Source: Epiperipatus broadwayi (taxonomy: Eukaryota; Onychophora; Udeonychophora; Euonychophora; Peripatidae). Taken from it: a stretch of 64,000 nt of DNA. Shown piece by piece: positions 47,780 to 61,785 of the stretch; position 1 is the stretch's first letter; the number at the start of each line of letters is the position of its first letter. Position numbers and translations under genes: made by a program. The notes beneath the pieces are model-generated. The model did no database searches and was not told the DNA's origin. It was given only the letters and a program-made list of their open reading frames with translations. The stretch spans positions 124,001 through 188,000 of the forward strand of contig JAQFVV010006714.1 in assembly GCA_028023455.1 (NCBI GenBank). Reading direction: 5' to 3'.

Positions 47780-48089
47780 GTTGTATTTTTATATTGGACT
47801 ATTTCCATCATCTTCAATACTCTAGAATCTAATGGTCCAGGTTCGAATCCCATGCTAGTACTGTTACTGGTCAGGCCAGCAACACCTGAAAAAGAGGGGA
47901 GAATAAAACCTCTCAAAACATTGTGCATATACTAACCTGTTTGATGTGTTATTACTAACAGTTGAATGTATTTGGAATATTTAAATAAATTTTTTCCAAA
48001 GACATTCAATACACCTATTAGATGATGGAAATAGTCCAATATTAAAATACAACTAGAACACTATCATCACAAACCTTCAGGAAAACACT
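47780..48089 (+). mobile_element. SINE family 2, complete copy with 13-bp target duplication
   Basis: A 310-bp insert flanked by the perfect repeat aagtttataaact (47767-47779 and 48090-48102). It holds a textbook RNA polymerase III box B (ggttcgaatcc, near 47841) about 60 nt from the 5' end; box A is worn. Unusually, the first ~33 nt (gtatttttatattggac...) are the inverse of a segment near the 3' end (...gtccaatattaaaatac, about 48018-48050), so the transcript could close into a long stem. The 3' end is gaaaacact, without a poly(A) tail. A truncated relative lies at 15436-15681. Confidence 0.85.
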
Positions 48090-48102
48090 AAGTTTATAAA
48101 CT

Positions 48103-48852
48103 CTATCTGTTTTTGTTTTGTGTTTTGTTGTTTGTGGTGGATGGAGGAAAAGTAAATAATACATTTCAGTAATGCAAGAATGAGTTGGAATTCCTCACCT
48201 TTGCTCTCACTCATAGAATATAAAGCATGCTTTTCTAATTTTGCTAATATGGCCTGTATCTAAAAAAATGCTTTGTTATTTCATGGTTCATTTTTCTTAT
48301 AAGATCAACAAGAATTTTATTTATTATTTAATTATGAGTACTAATTCAGTACAAATTAATATTTCATTTCATGATTAAAATCTTTCTAAATATCTAAATA
48401 TAAAACAGGATAGAATACATTAAAGAATATGTGCATATCCACAACATCAAATGATAGTTTTTCTATTTTGTATGTTTTTTCCATGGTAACACATAAATAC
48501 TCCATGACTTTTGATGTATTTTTTCAAAAATACTTATCCTTATTAATATTTATCATCATAAATAAAAAAAATGTAAACCATTATGCTGTTATTTTATAGA
48601 AATTTTTAATAAATAATAGAATAGAATATAGATTAATAAATAACAATAATCCTAAACATTTATTATAACAATAATATAAAAACTTTTTTAGTGAATATTT
48701 TTGCCCTTCTCAATGTATTGTAAATTATTTTCAAACTTCAGTTTACATTGCATATATACATAGTTTTGTCTATTGTTATTTTACATATAAAATTATTTAG
48801 AATCAAAAATAATGGGGGGTAAAAATCAAATGTTTATAAATATAGTATACAA
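48103..48852. other. A+T-rich stretch, nothing recognised
   Basis: No gene or distinctive repeat seen. Confidence 0.45.
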
Positions 48853-49450
48853 AAGTAAAAATTTCAATTAAGCAGTATATAACAACTAATATATCTTTAC
48901 ATAATGTAGTTTTTGTACACATTTTATTATTATTATATGTTATTTAATTGATAAATTTTATTTTGCATGTTACATTTGTAAATATTTGGATCTTTTTTTC
49001 ATTCTTTTTAGTTCTAATTGATTATAAAAAACAGTAGATGTCACTATATATGCAATGTAAATTGAAGTTTTAAAATAATTTACAATCACATTGAAAAGAG
49101 TATAAAATATTTTTTTTGTATTATTGTTATAAAAATATAGAGTTATTGTTCTTATATAATAGCAATGTTATTTATGTAAAAATAATTATTATTTATATTT
49201 TACTAACTTTCCCAATTTTAGGAGATTTTTCATCTTCTGTTATTTTCATTTTCATATGGAGGTACCCATACAAGGCCTATATTGTTTTTTAATCTGCTCC
49301 TTTAGAATAGCATCATTATATTTTTTATACAATATCTCTTCCTTTTTATTATAGTATAAATATTTTTTCATCATAGTTTTTATGAGCATTACATCAATTA
49401 TATTGTGCAATGTTTAGACATCTTCTATAATCATTTTCTTACAACTGACA
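48853..49450. repeat. Duplicated segment A, copy 1
   Basis: Parallels 55040-55395 and 56905-57165. Shared words include aatttcaattaagcag, aaataatttacaatca, acaaggcctatattg and agaatagcatcattatattt. Non-coding. Confidence 0.8.
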
Positions 49451-49499
49451 TTCATTATTGTAACAGTACAAAGTCCAGGTTAAACCAGGAGTGATGGCA

Positions 49500-51828
49500 C
49501 TCCTTTATCATCAACCCCAGTTAACTCAAAATTTAAACATAAAATTAACTGCAAATCATAAATAAATATAAGAGATCAGCAAAGAACTAATTATAAATTC
49601 ACCTGCAACACAGATGAATAATAATATCATTCATTATCAAAAATGATCAAAACATAAAATCAACAATCAACCTTGTGACTCGATTTGAAAGTGGTCCACT
49701 ATAGACCAGGTTGATTATTTAGCCCTTGCCTAGCTTGGGGTAGATTATATATATAATAATTTGGATGCACAAACTTAAATGCTAACACAATTACAAAATA
49801 TAATGCTGGAATACAGAAACATGCTGATCATCATCAATTCCCTCTGTCCATTGGCAAACTTAATTTTTAATTAATACTAAAATAAAATTTAGTGCATGAA
49901 CTTTAAAGGATATACCTTTGTGCCATCCAGCATTAGAGAAGTATTGAAATCATCATCAATTGGATGCACATAACAGAAACATAAACCCCATCTATATAAC
50001 TGACAGTTATACACAAATCCAGCTTAGTGAGAAAGACCTCTATAACTGTTACTGTGAACAAGAAATAATACTAACATATAATGTTTTAAATCTATTTGGA
50101 TTAAATGAAATCACTAGAATAACTTAATGAAATATAAATTTAATAAGAATATCAATAAAATTAAATTAAGGTCTGTTAAGTATAATATAAATTCAGCATT
50201 CTGAATTTGATTAGAATAATACAAAAACTCTGTGCTATAACATTGTAATTTAGATATATCTCAATAGATTTACATAAAGCATACCTATATATAAGGACTC
50301 AAATGTGCTGTATAATAATTTCAAATAACATATTAGAATTATCATTAACTAATAAAATAAAAATCAATTCATTTTAACAATACATATATAATGATTAATT
50401 TTAACAGATTATATATGGGTTTACCTGACATGCATTCAAGTATGTGCACACACTGGCATTTATATCATAGGATATTTCATTTGTCAAAAAATAATAAACT
50501 TATTAAACCATATTATATTTTCACAAGACATATTTAATTCCATGTTGAAAATACACATAAAATGCACATGTATGTGTGTACTATTATTATCTCCCCATGC
50601 ATCAATTATTAATTAACTCATTACAGTATTTTTAATGGTAAGTAAAAGATTTTTTTCATTTTTAACTAAAAATCACTAGTTTGGAAAGTTCTTTTAAAAT
50701 TTAGGCTTTTGTTTCTTCATCTACAATAAGAATGATTTCCAAATTTATTTATTTTAAATTTCAAAATAAATATTTTATGAATCAATCTTGTTTTGGAATA
50801 TATAATTTAAGCCAAAACTTATTATTTACTTTTAAACTTGTAAATTAGAAATTTTAACTTTGAAGTTAATTATTTAAAATAATATTTCAACAAATTATTT
50901 TTCTACTCACTAATATCCTTTTGTGAAGTATATCTCCTATATGCATACTATATAGTACATAGTTATAATAAGTTTGTTTGTGCTTCCTTTTATATTAAAT
51001 AAAATTGTGTGTATATATATATATATAAACTGTAGTATGATATTTTTTTCAGTAAGCTGGCTAATTACTGGAATATCTTGGTAAGCTGGTCCATTTTAAA
51101 ACAATAGACTGGCTTATTGACATCTTTAGAAAAGGTATAAATCTGGTAACTGTTGACATTCAGTCACTATAATTTAATAGACTTCAGGCATACCATCTAA
51201 TACATGTATATATGGGCTATGAAACAAAAAACATGAGTTTTGCTTCCATGTGAATTCAAACTCTACCATTGGGACATTAGAAGCAGCATCTGGATACACT
51301 GCCGCTAGTCTTCAGTTATAACTTCATAATCATATTGCTGTAAAACTTGTGTGAATGATTCAAATTTACCTTTTTATAAAATATCATGAAATTTGAAAAT
51401 GATAATTGAATAAATTCTTTCTTTATCTTGACTGAAAAAAATTAATGACTCTTTTTAGTTCATCTTAATTCTTTCAAAAACAACTTTGTAGGATTTTATC
51501 AAAATATGGTATACAAGCTTTAATTAAAAAAATTTCTTAATCTAATTAAAATAGATAGTGGAATTTTATAATTACCAGTATATCTATTGTAACATAAAAA
51601 CATGCTTGCTTTAAATATCAAAATCAGTGTAAAACATTAAATAGACCTTTTTAAATGTTTAATTTATAACATTTTTTAAAATTTTAAAATTATTATTTAA
51701 CTCTTAACTGTTATTCCAGTATAATGTAGATAATATCTATAAAAAAATTGTTTGTGTTTATTTCTACTTTTTCTTTCAACTTTATATATACATATGTGCA
51801 CATACTACTATATTATTGTATGCCATGA
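49500..51828. repeat. Duplicated segment B, copy 1
   Basis: About 2.3 kb that aligns along its whole length with 52740-55036. Shared words include gatttgaaagtggtccact, attatttagcccttgc, catcatcaattccctctg, accatattatattttcacaa and taagctggtccattttaaaa. A tRNA-like segment on the minus strand (51235-51320) is present in both copies. No coding frame is conserved. Confidence 0.9.
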
Positions 51829-52739
51829 GATACATAACCATATCATATCCCTCTTCATAGGGAAAAGGAAAAGAGAAATGAATCACCAATCTAGAAATAA
51901 TTTATATTATATACATCTATAATTAACACAAACTTCATATCTCAAACTATGTGCTCATCAAATTTTTTAGAGACTTGACAGGCATCTGACAGATAGCAGA
52001 ATAAATAGTGACCTGAAATTCTGAAATAGATAAAGAGTTTAGCCACTGGGCTATAAGTACACAATGCATCATGAACATCAAGAGTGCTACCTTAATTTAG
52101 ACACAATAAGCTACTACAAATCTTGATATGAAATAAAAATGCAAAAATCTTTGCAAGCTCTCAGTTCCTTTAAGTCTTAGGAGCTGCAAAATATAAAACT
52201 ATGTCTTGTTTTTTTTTTTATAAAGATGTAGAGGCTGGAATCATGGTGAGACTGTATCAACTTCACCATGATCAACAAAGAAAATATAAAAATGGGATGA
52301 AGAAATGCCTGAAATAGAACACACCTTGGAGTTGCATACAAACCTTATATCCTCAAGCCAATGACAAAACCATCCATCCATCATCAAAACTAAAAGTACA
52401 GCTAAACAAACACCAAAAGTCAAAAACCCAATCCAATCTCCAAAATCATAGATTTCTATTTAACTCTAAATATAAAATTCTTAAAGATGTACATTAACCA
52501 CTATTTTATAACTTTCAATCATCAATACTCTTGTCACATATTGCACAGTAATTTTAATTTTTTTAATATTAATTTTGCATAAGGTGCACTTTTTTTCTCA
52601 GATGTGGTTATATTTGAGACCAATTTGATTGGCAATTTTGTAGTAATGGACACTAATACTTGATCATTATTGGTCCCACAGTTGTGTAACTATTTGGAAT
52701 GGTATAAAGAATGGGGATGAACATGGGGTGATAGAAAAT
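51829..52739. other. Unique stretch between the two B segments
   Basis: Not clearly related to segment A or B. It contains a small hairpin, atcatggtga at 52240 and tcaccatgat at 52263. No gene recognised. Confidence 0.45.
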
Positions 52740-55036
52740 CACTATTATCAATCCAAGTAAATGAATCAAATTTTAATATAAAATTAACTACAAAGCATGA
52801 ATAAATATGATAGATCAGCAAAGAAATAATTATAACTTCATCAACAATACAGATGAATAATAATCATTCATCATGTCAAGAATGATCAAAAAATAAATCA
52901 ACAGATCCTTGGGAGTGGATTTGAAAGTGGTCCACTCTAAACCATGCTAATTATTTAGCCCTTGCTAAGCTTGGACAGATTATATATATAATAATTTGGA
53001 TGCACAAACCCAAGTGCTAATCCATCAGAATACCACAATTACAAAAAAATAATGCTGAGATACAGAAATATACTGATCATCATCAATTCCCTCTGGCCAC
53101 TTAGTACAATTTATACTGGACAACTATATACTTAAATTCTAATTAATACTAAAATAAAATGTAGTGCATGCCCTTTAAAGGAAATACCTTTGTACCATCC
53201 AGCATTAGAGAAGAAATAAAATCATCATCAACCAGATGCCCATAACACTGAACACAAATCCCATCTATATAATTGACCATTACACATGAATCCAGCTCAG
53301 TGAGCAAGAGGTCTACAACTGTTGCTGTGAATAAGAGATTATACTAACATATAATGTTTTAAATTTATTCTAGAATTAAATGAATTACTGAAATAATGAA
53401 ATATAAATTTTATTAATAACAATAAAATTAAATTAAGATCTGTTGAGTACACGATAAATTCAGCATTTTGATTTTGATTAGAATAATACAAAAAACTATT
53501 AAAATTGTAATTTACATATACATCAATAGGTTTACATAAAACATCTATATATAAGCACTCAGATATGCTGTTAAAACTAACATATTAGAATTGCCATTAA
53601 CTAATAAAATAAAAATCAATTTATTTTAATAATATATAAATAATGACTGATTTAACATATATGTGGATCTACCAAATGTGGGCACACACTGAAATTTGTA
53701 TCCTAGAATATTTTAGTTGTCAAAAAACAATAAATTTATTAAACCATATTATATTTTCACAAGACATATTTAATTCCATGTTAAAAATATATAAAATGCA
53801 TATGTATATGTGTATTATTATTATCCCCTTACAAGACAAAGTAATTAATTAACCAATTGCAGTATTTCTAATGCTAAGTAAAAGTTTTTTTTAACAAAAA
53901 ATCACTAGGTTCAGTTTGGAAAGTTCTTTTAAAATGTAGGCTTTTGTTTCTTCATTTACAATAAGAAAGATTTCCAAGTTTTTTTTTTTTTAATTTCAAA
54001 ATAAATCTTTTATGAATCATTCCACTGTTTTTAGATATATAATTTTAGCCAAAACTTATTTACTTTTAAGCTTTTAAATTAGAAATTTTAACTGTGAAGT
54101 TAATTATCTAACATATTTCAACAAATTGTTTTTTACTCACCAACTAATATCCGTTTGTGAAGTATATCTCTTATATGCATACTATATAATATATACAGAT
54201 ATAATAATTTTGTTTGTGCTTTCTTTATATTAAATAAAATTGTTAATATATATATAAACTATAGCATGATATTTTTTTCTGTAATCTGGCTATTCACTGT
54301 AATTTCTTGGTAAGCTGGTCCATTTTAAAACAGAAGACTAGTTTATTGACATCTTTGCGAAAGGTATAAATTTGGTAAATGTTGACATTCAGTCTCTATA
54401 ACTTTATAGCCTTCAGACATCCCATCTAATACATTTACTTGAGCTATGAACCGCAAAAAGCTGGATTTGTTTCCATGTAAATTCGAACTCTACCATTGTG
54501 ACATTAGCAGCAACAGCTGGATACACTGTCTATTGCTTTCAGTTATAACTTTATAATCATATTCCTATAAAACTGTTGTAAATGTGAATGATTCAAATCC
54601 ATCTTTCTATAGAATATCATGAAATTTGAACACCACAATTAAGTAGTTTTTTCTTTATCTTGACTGGAAAATGTTAATGCTCTTTTCAGGTCAACTTAAT
54701 CTTTTCAAAAACAACTTTATAGGATTTTATCAAAATATATTATACAAGCTTTAATTAAAATTTTTTTAAAATTTAATTAAAATAGTGGAATTTTATCATT
54801 ATCAGTACCTCTATTGCAACAAAACATACTTGTTTAATTATCAAAATCAGAGTAAAACATAAAATAGACCATTTTAAATGTTTAATTTATAATAATTTTT
54901 TTAATTCAAAATTATTATTTAACTTTTAACAATGTCGAAAATATGTACAAAAAATTTTGTTTGCGTTTATATTTATTTTTCCTTTCAACTTTAAATATAT
55001 ACATGCACGCCCAATACTATATTGTTGTATGTCAAT
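52740..55036. repeat. Duplicated segment B, copy 2
   Basis: Second copy of 49500-51828, at an offset of about 3.2 kb, with many substitutions and small indels. In the tRNA-like segment of this copy (54470-54545, minus strand) the box B word gagttcgaatttac is better preserved. Confidence 0.9.
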
Positions 55037-55395
55037 ATAAAAGTAAAATTTCAATTAAGCAGCACATAACAATTAATATATCATTATATAATGTTTTTTT
55101 TTAAATTTTGCATTATTATTATATGTTATTTAATTGATAAATTTTAGTTTTGTATGTTACATGTGAAAATATTTGGATTTTTTTCTTTATTTTAGTTTTA
55201 ATTAATTTTATGTAAAAACCAATAGAGGTCACCATATATGCAATGTAAAGTGAAGTTTTAAAATAATTTACAATCATACTGAAAAAAGCAGAAAATATTT
55301 GCTGAAAAAAATTTTGTATTATTGTTATAAAAATATATAGAGTTATTGTTATTGTATAATGGTAATATTATTTACTTAAAAATAATTATTTATAT

Positions 55396-56780
55396 TGTGA
55401 CAGAATGGGTTTGAACCCAGTCACAAATAAAGTATTTAATTGGTAGTCATATATATATGTAAAGATATATCTAATATTTAATTTGGTTATTACGTGGTGG
55501 TGGTGGTGGTGGTTATAAATACATAAACATGGGGGGGAGGGACTCTGTCATTTTTAATGATATATAGGTGTGTGTGATAAATGCGTGTATAAATGAATTG
55601 AGTAGTGAAAAGAGAGAAACGAGGTTTTTTTTTTGTTTCATGTTGAAAAACTAGAGTTTTTCGGCAGAACGGGATTTTATTGTTCTGTTATATTAAAACA
55701 GAAATGACGACACGAGTTATCACACTTCTACGGATCTGGTTATTCCACCTTGAAGATCGGAAGTGAGGTAAAAAAAGAAGCTATTAGAAACAATGGAGGG
55801 GGCTATAAAAGCGAGCCACCCACAATGCATAGGATCTTTTTCCGGCAGAGCTACAATAGTAAACAACTCAACGAGTGAATATTTAAAACTATATAATGGC
55901 GATTTCAACAGACATGTCGGGGTAAGAAAAGCCACATTGGATTCAAGCCCCTGATCCCAACTTGCTGCAGCTGTTTCCATAAAACCAGGATACCTCGAAT
56001 AACACATAATTCCAGCGTGGAATCAAATAAACCTCATCAGCCAATGGACATAGAAAAATCTAAGATCGCTACCTTGAAGGGCCTAATTACCTGAGGAACG
56101 GAACTATAAAACAATAAATAAAATAAATAAAAATTGCTTCTGCTATTTCCCGGGAAAGCAGATAAAGAACTCTCATTATTAATCTGTTAAAAATCTTCTT
56201 TATAAAAAAGAAATTTTTGTGTTTTTATAATCAGTGAAAGGTGACTTGTAAAATAACTTTATGATAATTCTTTAAAGTGTCACTTCTTTATGGACGTACG
56301 AAAGCAACGAGGGTTAAAAGTCACATGATACAAACTTTCGTAGTATCGATTTTCGCTACTTAAGATATGTTGTGAGATCTATGAGAGAATGACGTATGAT
56401 TGCGATAAAAAAAGGGAAAAAAGACAGAGTGCTAAATATTATTATTATTTCTTTTTATTCAATAAACATATATCAAGAAAGTAAAGTACTGACTCAGTTT
56501 GATTGTTTATAAAATCATTTTATTTGTTTTAGGATTGTTTAGATATTTTTAGACTTAAAAATAGAAATAAAAGTGAACTCTTTACCCCATTCATAACTAC
56601 TCACGGTTATGACATCACCCGACCATGAGACTGAGCTAGCTGGTGGTCAGAACCTCTCACACATTCCGTAAATAGTATTCTTGTTGGTGATATATCTACT
56701 TCGTGTAATACTTATATCCGTATAAGTTTGGCGCTTGGTGTCCTTGGATGACCATAAATACGCGTTGGGGATATATCACA
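55396..56780 (+). mobile_element. Probable LTR (solo or nearly solo) of an LTR retrotransposon
   Basis: This block is absent from the other copy of segment A, so it is an insertion. It begins tgtgacag and ends atatcaca (TG...CA with a 5-bp inverted end tgtga/tcaca), as many Ty3/gypsy LTRs do. It holds a TATA box (ctataaaagc, 55804-55811), an AATAAA at about 56460 and a (GGT)n run near 55494. The first 30 bases can fold into a hairpin (tgtgac...gggtt/aaccc...gtcaca). About 120 further inserted bases follow (56781-56904), starting gttgcgagaatgacc, which may be the start of the internal region. No target duplication was found, so the boundaries are provisional. Confidence 0.55.
55804..55811 (+). 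promoter_or_regulatory. TATA box within the LTR-like insertion
   Basis: tataaaag in a locally G+C-richer context (gggggctataaaagcgag). A canonical polymerase II TATA box by sequence; whether it is active is unknown. Confidence 0.5.
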
Positions 56781-57165
56781 GTTGCGAGAATGACCACAAG
56801 TTTAAATAGTAATATTTTTTAGGTCAAATTGATTAATTAAATATTAATATGCCTCATACATATTTGATAGTACATACTTGTCTAGTGAGAGGTAAATACG
56901 GGTTTTGTTATAATATTTTAATAACTTATCAAATTTCTCTAGTTTTCATTTTCTGTTATTTTCATATGGAGACACCATACAAGGCCTATATTATTTTTAA
57001 TCTACTCCTTTAGAATAGCATCATTATATTTTTATACAAAGTTTTTTTCTTCTTATTATAGTATTTTTAATCACAGTTTTTATGAGCATTACATCAATTA
57101 TATTGTAGAATGTTTACACATCTTCTATAATCATTGTTTTACAATTGACATTGACTATCTTATGG

Positions 57166-59640
57166 TCATATTTTAAATCTTAATACTTATCACATCAGTC
57201 TATTACAACCATTTTTCCACACTAAGAGAGTCTTTGTGGTATAACTTAATTTTAAATTAATGTTCTAAGAATATTTGAGAATCTATATATTATGCATAAA
57301 TGTGTGCATTGGAACACCAACATGCATCTCTAAGAATAAAGACTAATTTTAATCCTATTGCTTAAAATTTGTTATTTTTAAAACATATTTTTAAAAATTA
57401 CCAAATTGCATCAAAAAGTTGTACAAAATAGAAGACAAAAATAATAATATCCTTGAAAACTATGTAAATTGAAAGCAAAAAAAGTTATTATTGAATTTAT
57501 TGTAGAAAATTTAATAGAAGAAATTGTTATTATAAGAAAAAAATCAAATTATAAACATTGAAATGGCATTATAATAATTAATAGCATTATGAATAGACTT
57601 TTTAATATCAATACAGTTTAATATAAAATATTGCAAACTTAAAAACAAAATCTATTAAATAAATTCAAGACAACTGCAATAAGTGTGTGAAACTACAAAA
57701 ACTTCACAGGCAAAATATAAAAATACTGGAAATAAATACAATTTTTTTTTTGTTAAAAAACAAAAATATAATACTTAAAATAAAATGTAATTTACTGAAC
57801 TTTATTTTAAATGTTCAAAGTCGATAATCATCATCACTCAACTCAGTTCTTGATAGTAAAAAACAATTTACTAGAACTAGAAAGGCAGACATAACTAAGT
57901 ACAAAAAACATAGCTAGAGAAATTTATTAAGCTAAATATTTATTTAGGGTTTATAATTTTAAAATACAATAGTCATTGCTAGCATAAAAGTAATTGAAGA
58001 ATCAAATAAATGGTCAATATTTACTTTTTAACATGAATTTAGAAAAGTTTCATTTTTTTTGTAAAATGTAATATGTAAGATTATTATTGACTTGTATCAT
58101 AGTAATACAATTTAAAAGTAAAAAGTGAAAAGAATTGTTTAAAATATTGCCAAGAAAAACTTATATTAACCACTAAAACATCACATGATCATTATGTCAT
58201 TATGTTTACAGAAGCTGTTATCATATGGAAAAAATTTTGCTACTGTTTCAAAAATTCATATCATGTGGAAAAGAGTCTTTTATCTATTCTCACATGCAGA
58301 AACTATTCCCTTTTGTTATTTTTCAAAAAGTTTGCATTGGAAATAAAACTAAATCTTAAATATAAATTGCAATATAATAATAATTATCTAATTTAATTTT
58401 TTAATGGCAGTTATGAAATAATTAATTCCATCAAAATTGTAACTGGTCTTTCAATGCTAAAGATGTGCACCAATGAAACCTGGTTTACCATATAAAATTG
58501 AAGGAATTAAGTATTTCATAACCATTATTTAGTTTGAAAATGGAAACATACATTTGTTATTATAAAATGTTTTCTGTATAATGACATAATTAGAAATTCT
58601 CTATAAATTGATTATGGAAATTAGATGCAGTTAGATATATGAATTTATGCAATTTTTACACTTTATAATAAAAATCAAATACTCATTATTAGAGAAACTT
58701 TCTCATAAATTATCTAAATGCCATATTTTATGATCATAATTGTAAAAGAAATTTAAAAATGGCTTTTCTGGGACAAATTAGAATATTGTATCTATATATT
58801 GCTTAAACTGATAAATCAATACTGGATTGATGTTTGGTCGGATATATCAAGAAAATTATATTACTAGTCTATATCTTAATTGAACTGTTATCACAAACAA
58901 AAATTTCTAAAAAGTTAATAATGAATATAATTATAAAAAAGAGTTTAATATGATTGCATTATCTTTATTCTTCAGAAATGCCAAATTTGTTATGTTGTCA
59001 GACATAAAAAAACCATAGAGTTTAACAGAACATTTATATATTGTTTAAATCCATAGTGAATTTTGAGAAATTTTTTAGTTACAGAATAAAGATGGAAAAT
59101 AATTGCATTCACATCTAAATAATATAATCAAATTATCAAACCTGCCATGAGAATGCGCTGAATAGAAGCCAAAGTAGCAATGTAATCTAATAACACTCTA
59201 AACCAGGTTTCTCTAAAGTAAAAGTTGCTTGTGAAAGATTATATCAAAATTATTGTAATTCTAACAACATGTTAATATTCAAGTTTCTGGAACATCAGTC
59301 TAGGAATCCATTTTTTTTTAAATAAAATTTAAAACTGTTAATTAATTTTATAAACTTGCATTGCCATCAATTAAATTAATAATTAAATACTGTAATTTTT
59401 AAATAAATAAATATACATATATACATCAAGATTAATACTCTAATATAAGTAAATGAAATAATCTTAATCCAAATCACAAATTGAAACGTTTTAGATAAAA
59501 GAACAAACCATCCTCTCTCTTTACACTCTCCAAAAGAAATTGAGGTAAAAAGTTTTGTTTTGTGCTTTGTATTGAGAGTATTTCATTTAGTTAATAAACC
59601 AGTAGTTAATTTTGATGTATTACATAGTATTAATTGCTGG
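57166..59640. other. A+T-rich stretch with one MITE terminus
   Basis: No gene recognised. At 58171-58215 the words aaacatcacatgatca and ttatgttta repeat the terminus of the elements at 3442 and 16590, so a decayed end of that family is present. Confidence 0.5.
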
Positions 59641-59645
59641 ATATA

Positions 59646-59892
<247 letters not shown>

Positions 59893-59893
<1 letters not shown>

Positions 59894-60131
59894 CATGTAA
59901 TTACAGGAGATTTGAACTCAGACTTTCAAGCTCCCTTCAGCTATCCAATTTATCTCATACAACAGATACACATACACTGATTATATGCATGATGCTGATT
60001 TAGCATGGAATACAAATATTGGAGATCATTTATCTTTATCACATGTGTGATTCATGTATTTCAGTTGTATGAGATAGAGTGGATAGCTGTAGGAGTTTGA
60101 AAGTCCAGGTTCAGATCCCCTATAATTATAT
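59893..60131. mobile_element. Inverted-repeat family D element, best-preserved arms
   Basis: The arms 59893-59972 and 60052-60131 are inverted copies of about 80 bp: gatttgaactcagactttca on the left, tgaaagtccaggttcagatc on the right. The core gctgatttagcatggaat is shared with 46250 and, in reverse, with 34830 and 4605. It directly abuts the microsatellite. Confidence 0.78.
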
Positions 60132-61123
60132 ATATTCTTTTGATCTTGAAGGGCCATATAAAATCATATAACAAAAACTAAACCATCATCACTGCTGAGT
60201 ACAAAGATATGCAGCATATAATTATGGATTATTGTTGAGTGAATTTATTAAGTCTAAATTTATATATAATAAATTTACGTATATATGCATTGCACATGTA
60301 TATAATAATTATTAAAGAATTAAAAATAATAATTTAAAAATTCTCTCTGAAGATTAAATCTAATCATTAGAAAAAGTGACTAAAAGGATAAATGTTTAAT
60401 GGGCTTATTATTTTTATTTTTGATACAGATTGCAGATATGGTAACATGTGGCCTTCTCTTGTATGTTATGAAAACTGCATTTATTTAATAACATTCTCTA
60501 CATCAAAAAGTGACCAATTACTATATTCTAAAATCATCTACATTCTGCACTATCAAATCTGAAACCTAGCTCTGATAAAACATATTCCCATAAATCATAC
60601 TGATTGAATTCAGATAATTGACATATGTAAACAAATGTACAACATATCGCTTTGTTATTTATAAAGTAATATCAGAACAGTTAGAAATTCCATATAATAA
60701 AGTGCTACATTTTGCATCTATTGAATTTACAATAAAAACAGAAAAAGCATATTAAGATAAAAACCATAGCATTTGTAACTTTTACACGAATTACACTAAG
60801 CATTTCTCAAATCAAATCATCCATGAAAATGATGCTATAAATAAATATTATAATGATTTGGTCTCGCTTTTATTTTGGTGAAAAATCATGAGCATGTATT
60901 AAAAAATTTTTGTCCGAAGTTTAGTTGCAAATTTGAATAATGTTTTTTTACAGATATTTGCATATCTGTAATTGTGATCTTTTTACACCCAGAGAGGGAG
61001 ATAGATAAAAGGAAAAAAAGAAAAAAAAAGAGTGCTTCAGAAAGAAATGTAAGAAAAGTAAAGGATATAATGAGATTAAAAGGCTTTTTAAGATTGTTTT
61101 ATTTCATTTTTTAGTCTTTATAA
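60132..61123. other. A+T-rich stretch, nothing recognised
   Basis: No gene or distinctive repeat seen. Confidence 0.45.
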
Positions 61124-61228
61124 TTTTTTTCCCTCATGTGTCATAGCATCAGCCGGGAAGCGAACCCGCTAATCCGGGACAACTGTTTATAAAGCAGCTG
61201 TCGCTGATCTCTCGACCACCAATTGCAC
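61124..61228 (-). mobile_element. Short tRNA-like SINE, copy g
   Basis: On the minus strand: gtgcaattggtggtcgag, gcagctgctttataaacagt, the box B arm gcgggttcgcttcccgg, ctgatgctatgacacatg, then a short A-rich tail (T-run from 61124 on the plus strand). Confidence 0.82.
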
Positions 61229-61785
61229 TAAAATATCTTTCTATAGCACACACACCCCTTAATCGTTTTTATTACTGTTTTTCTACTTTTCATTTTTTAT
61301 AGATTTTTAAATTATTAATTGCCAGTTTAATAATATAGTAAAACGATTTAATGAGGTTAAAATTTACAAGAAAAATATTTTTTTTGTTTGTGTATATTTT
61401 TCTTTTTTTTTTTTATTATTTGATTTGTCTACTTCCTTAATTATTTCTTTTTTAATTGGTTGGGGATAAGTTTGAGTGCTCCTGTTTTTTTTCCTTCTCT
61501 TTTTTTTAAAAAAAAAATAAATAATATTTTAAAAATATATATTTTTTTTATTTATTTTAAAATTAAAAATTTCTATAATTTAAAAATTTTTAAAACAAAA
61601 AATTTAAAAAAAATTTTTTTAAAATTTTTGGGGGGGGGATTTAATTTGTATATACCGTTGCCTTGAATTTTTCATATTCTCACCCCCCCTCCTCAATTAT
61701 ATATAATATTGATATCAGATAATTGTCTTAGGTTATGAAATTATAGTGCTCTGGTGTTTGTGCTAATCTTGTCAGTTCAAAGACG
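61229..61785. other. A+T-rich, low-complexity stretch
   Basis: Contains alternating A-runs and T-runs and a nine-base G run (61630-61638). No gene recognised. Confidence 0.5.

Larger units (their letters stand above)
55037..57165. repeat. Duplicated segment A, copy 2, interrupted
   Basis: Matches 48853-49450 up to about 55395 and again from about 56905. A ~1.5-kb LTR-like insertion separates the two parts. The order here is B then A, whereas on the left it is A then B. That fits a B-A tandem unit with one A lost. Confidence 0.8.

Noticed and set aside
52241-52423. 60-residue minus-strand frame with a hydrophobic start
   Set aside because: Short, no family features, no supporting context.
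55720-56007. 95-residue minus-strand open frame in the LTR-like insertion
   Set aside because: No recognisable domain, and it lies across the presumed LTR promoter; probably a chance frame in locally G+C-richer sequence.
61460-61666. 68-residue Lys/Phe/Ile-rich frame
   Set aside because: It runs through alternating A-runs and T-runs and a G-run; low-complexity chance frame.
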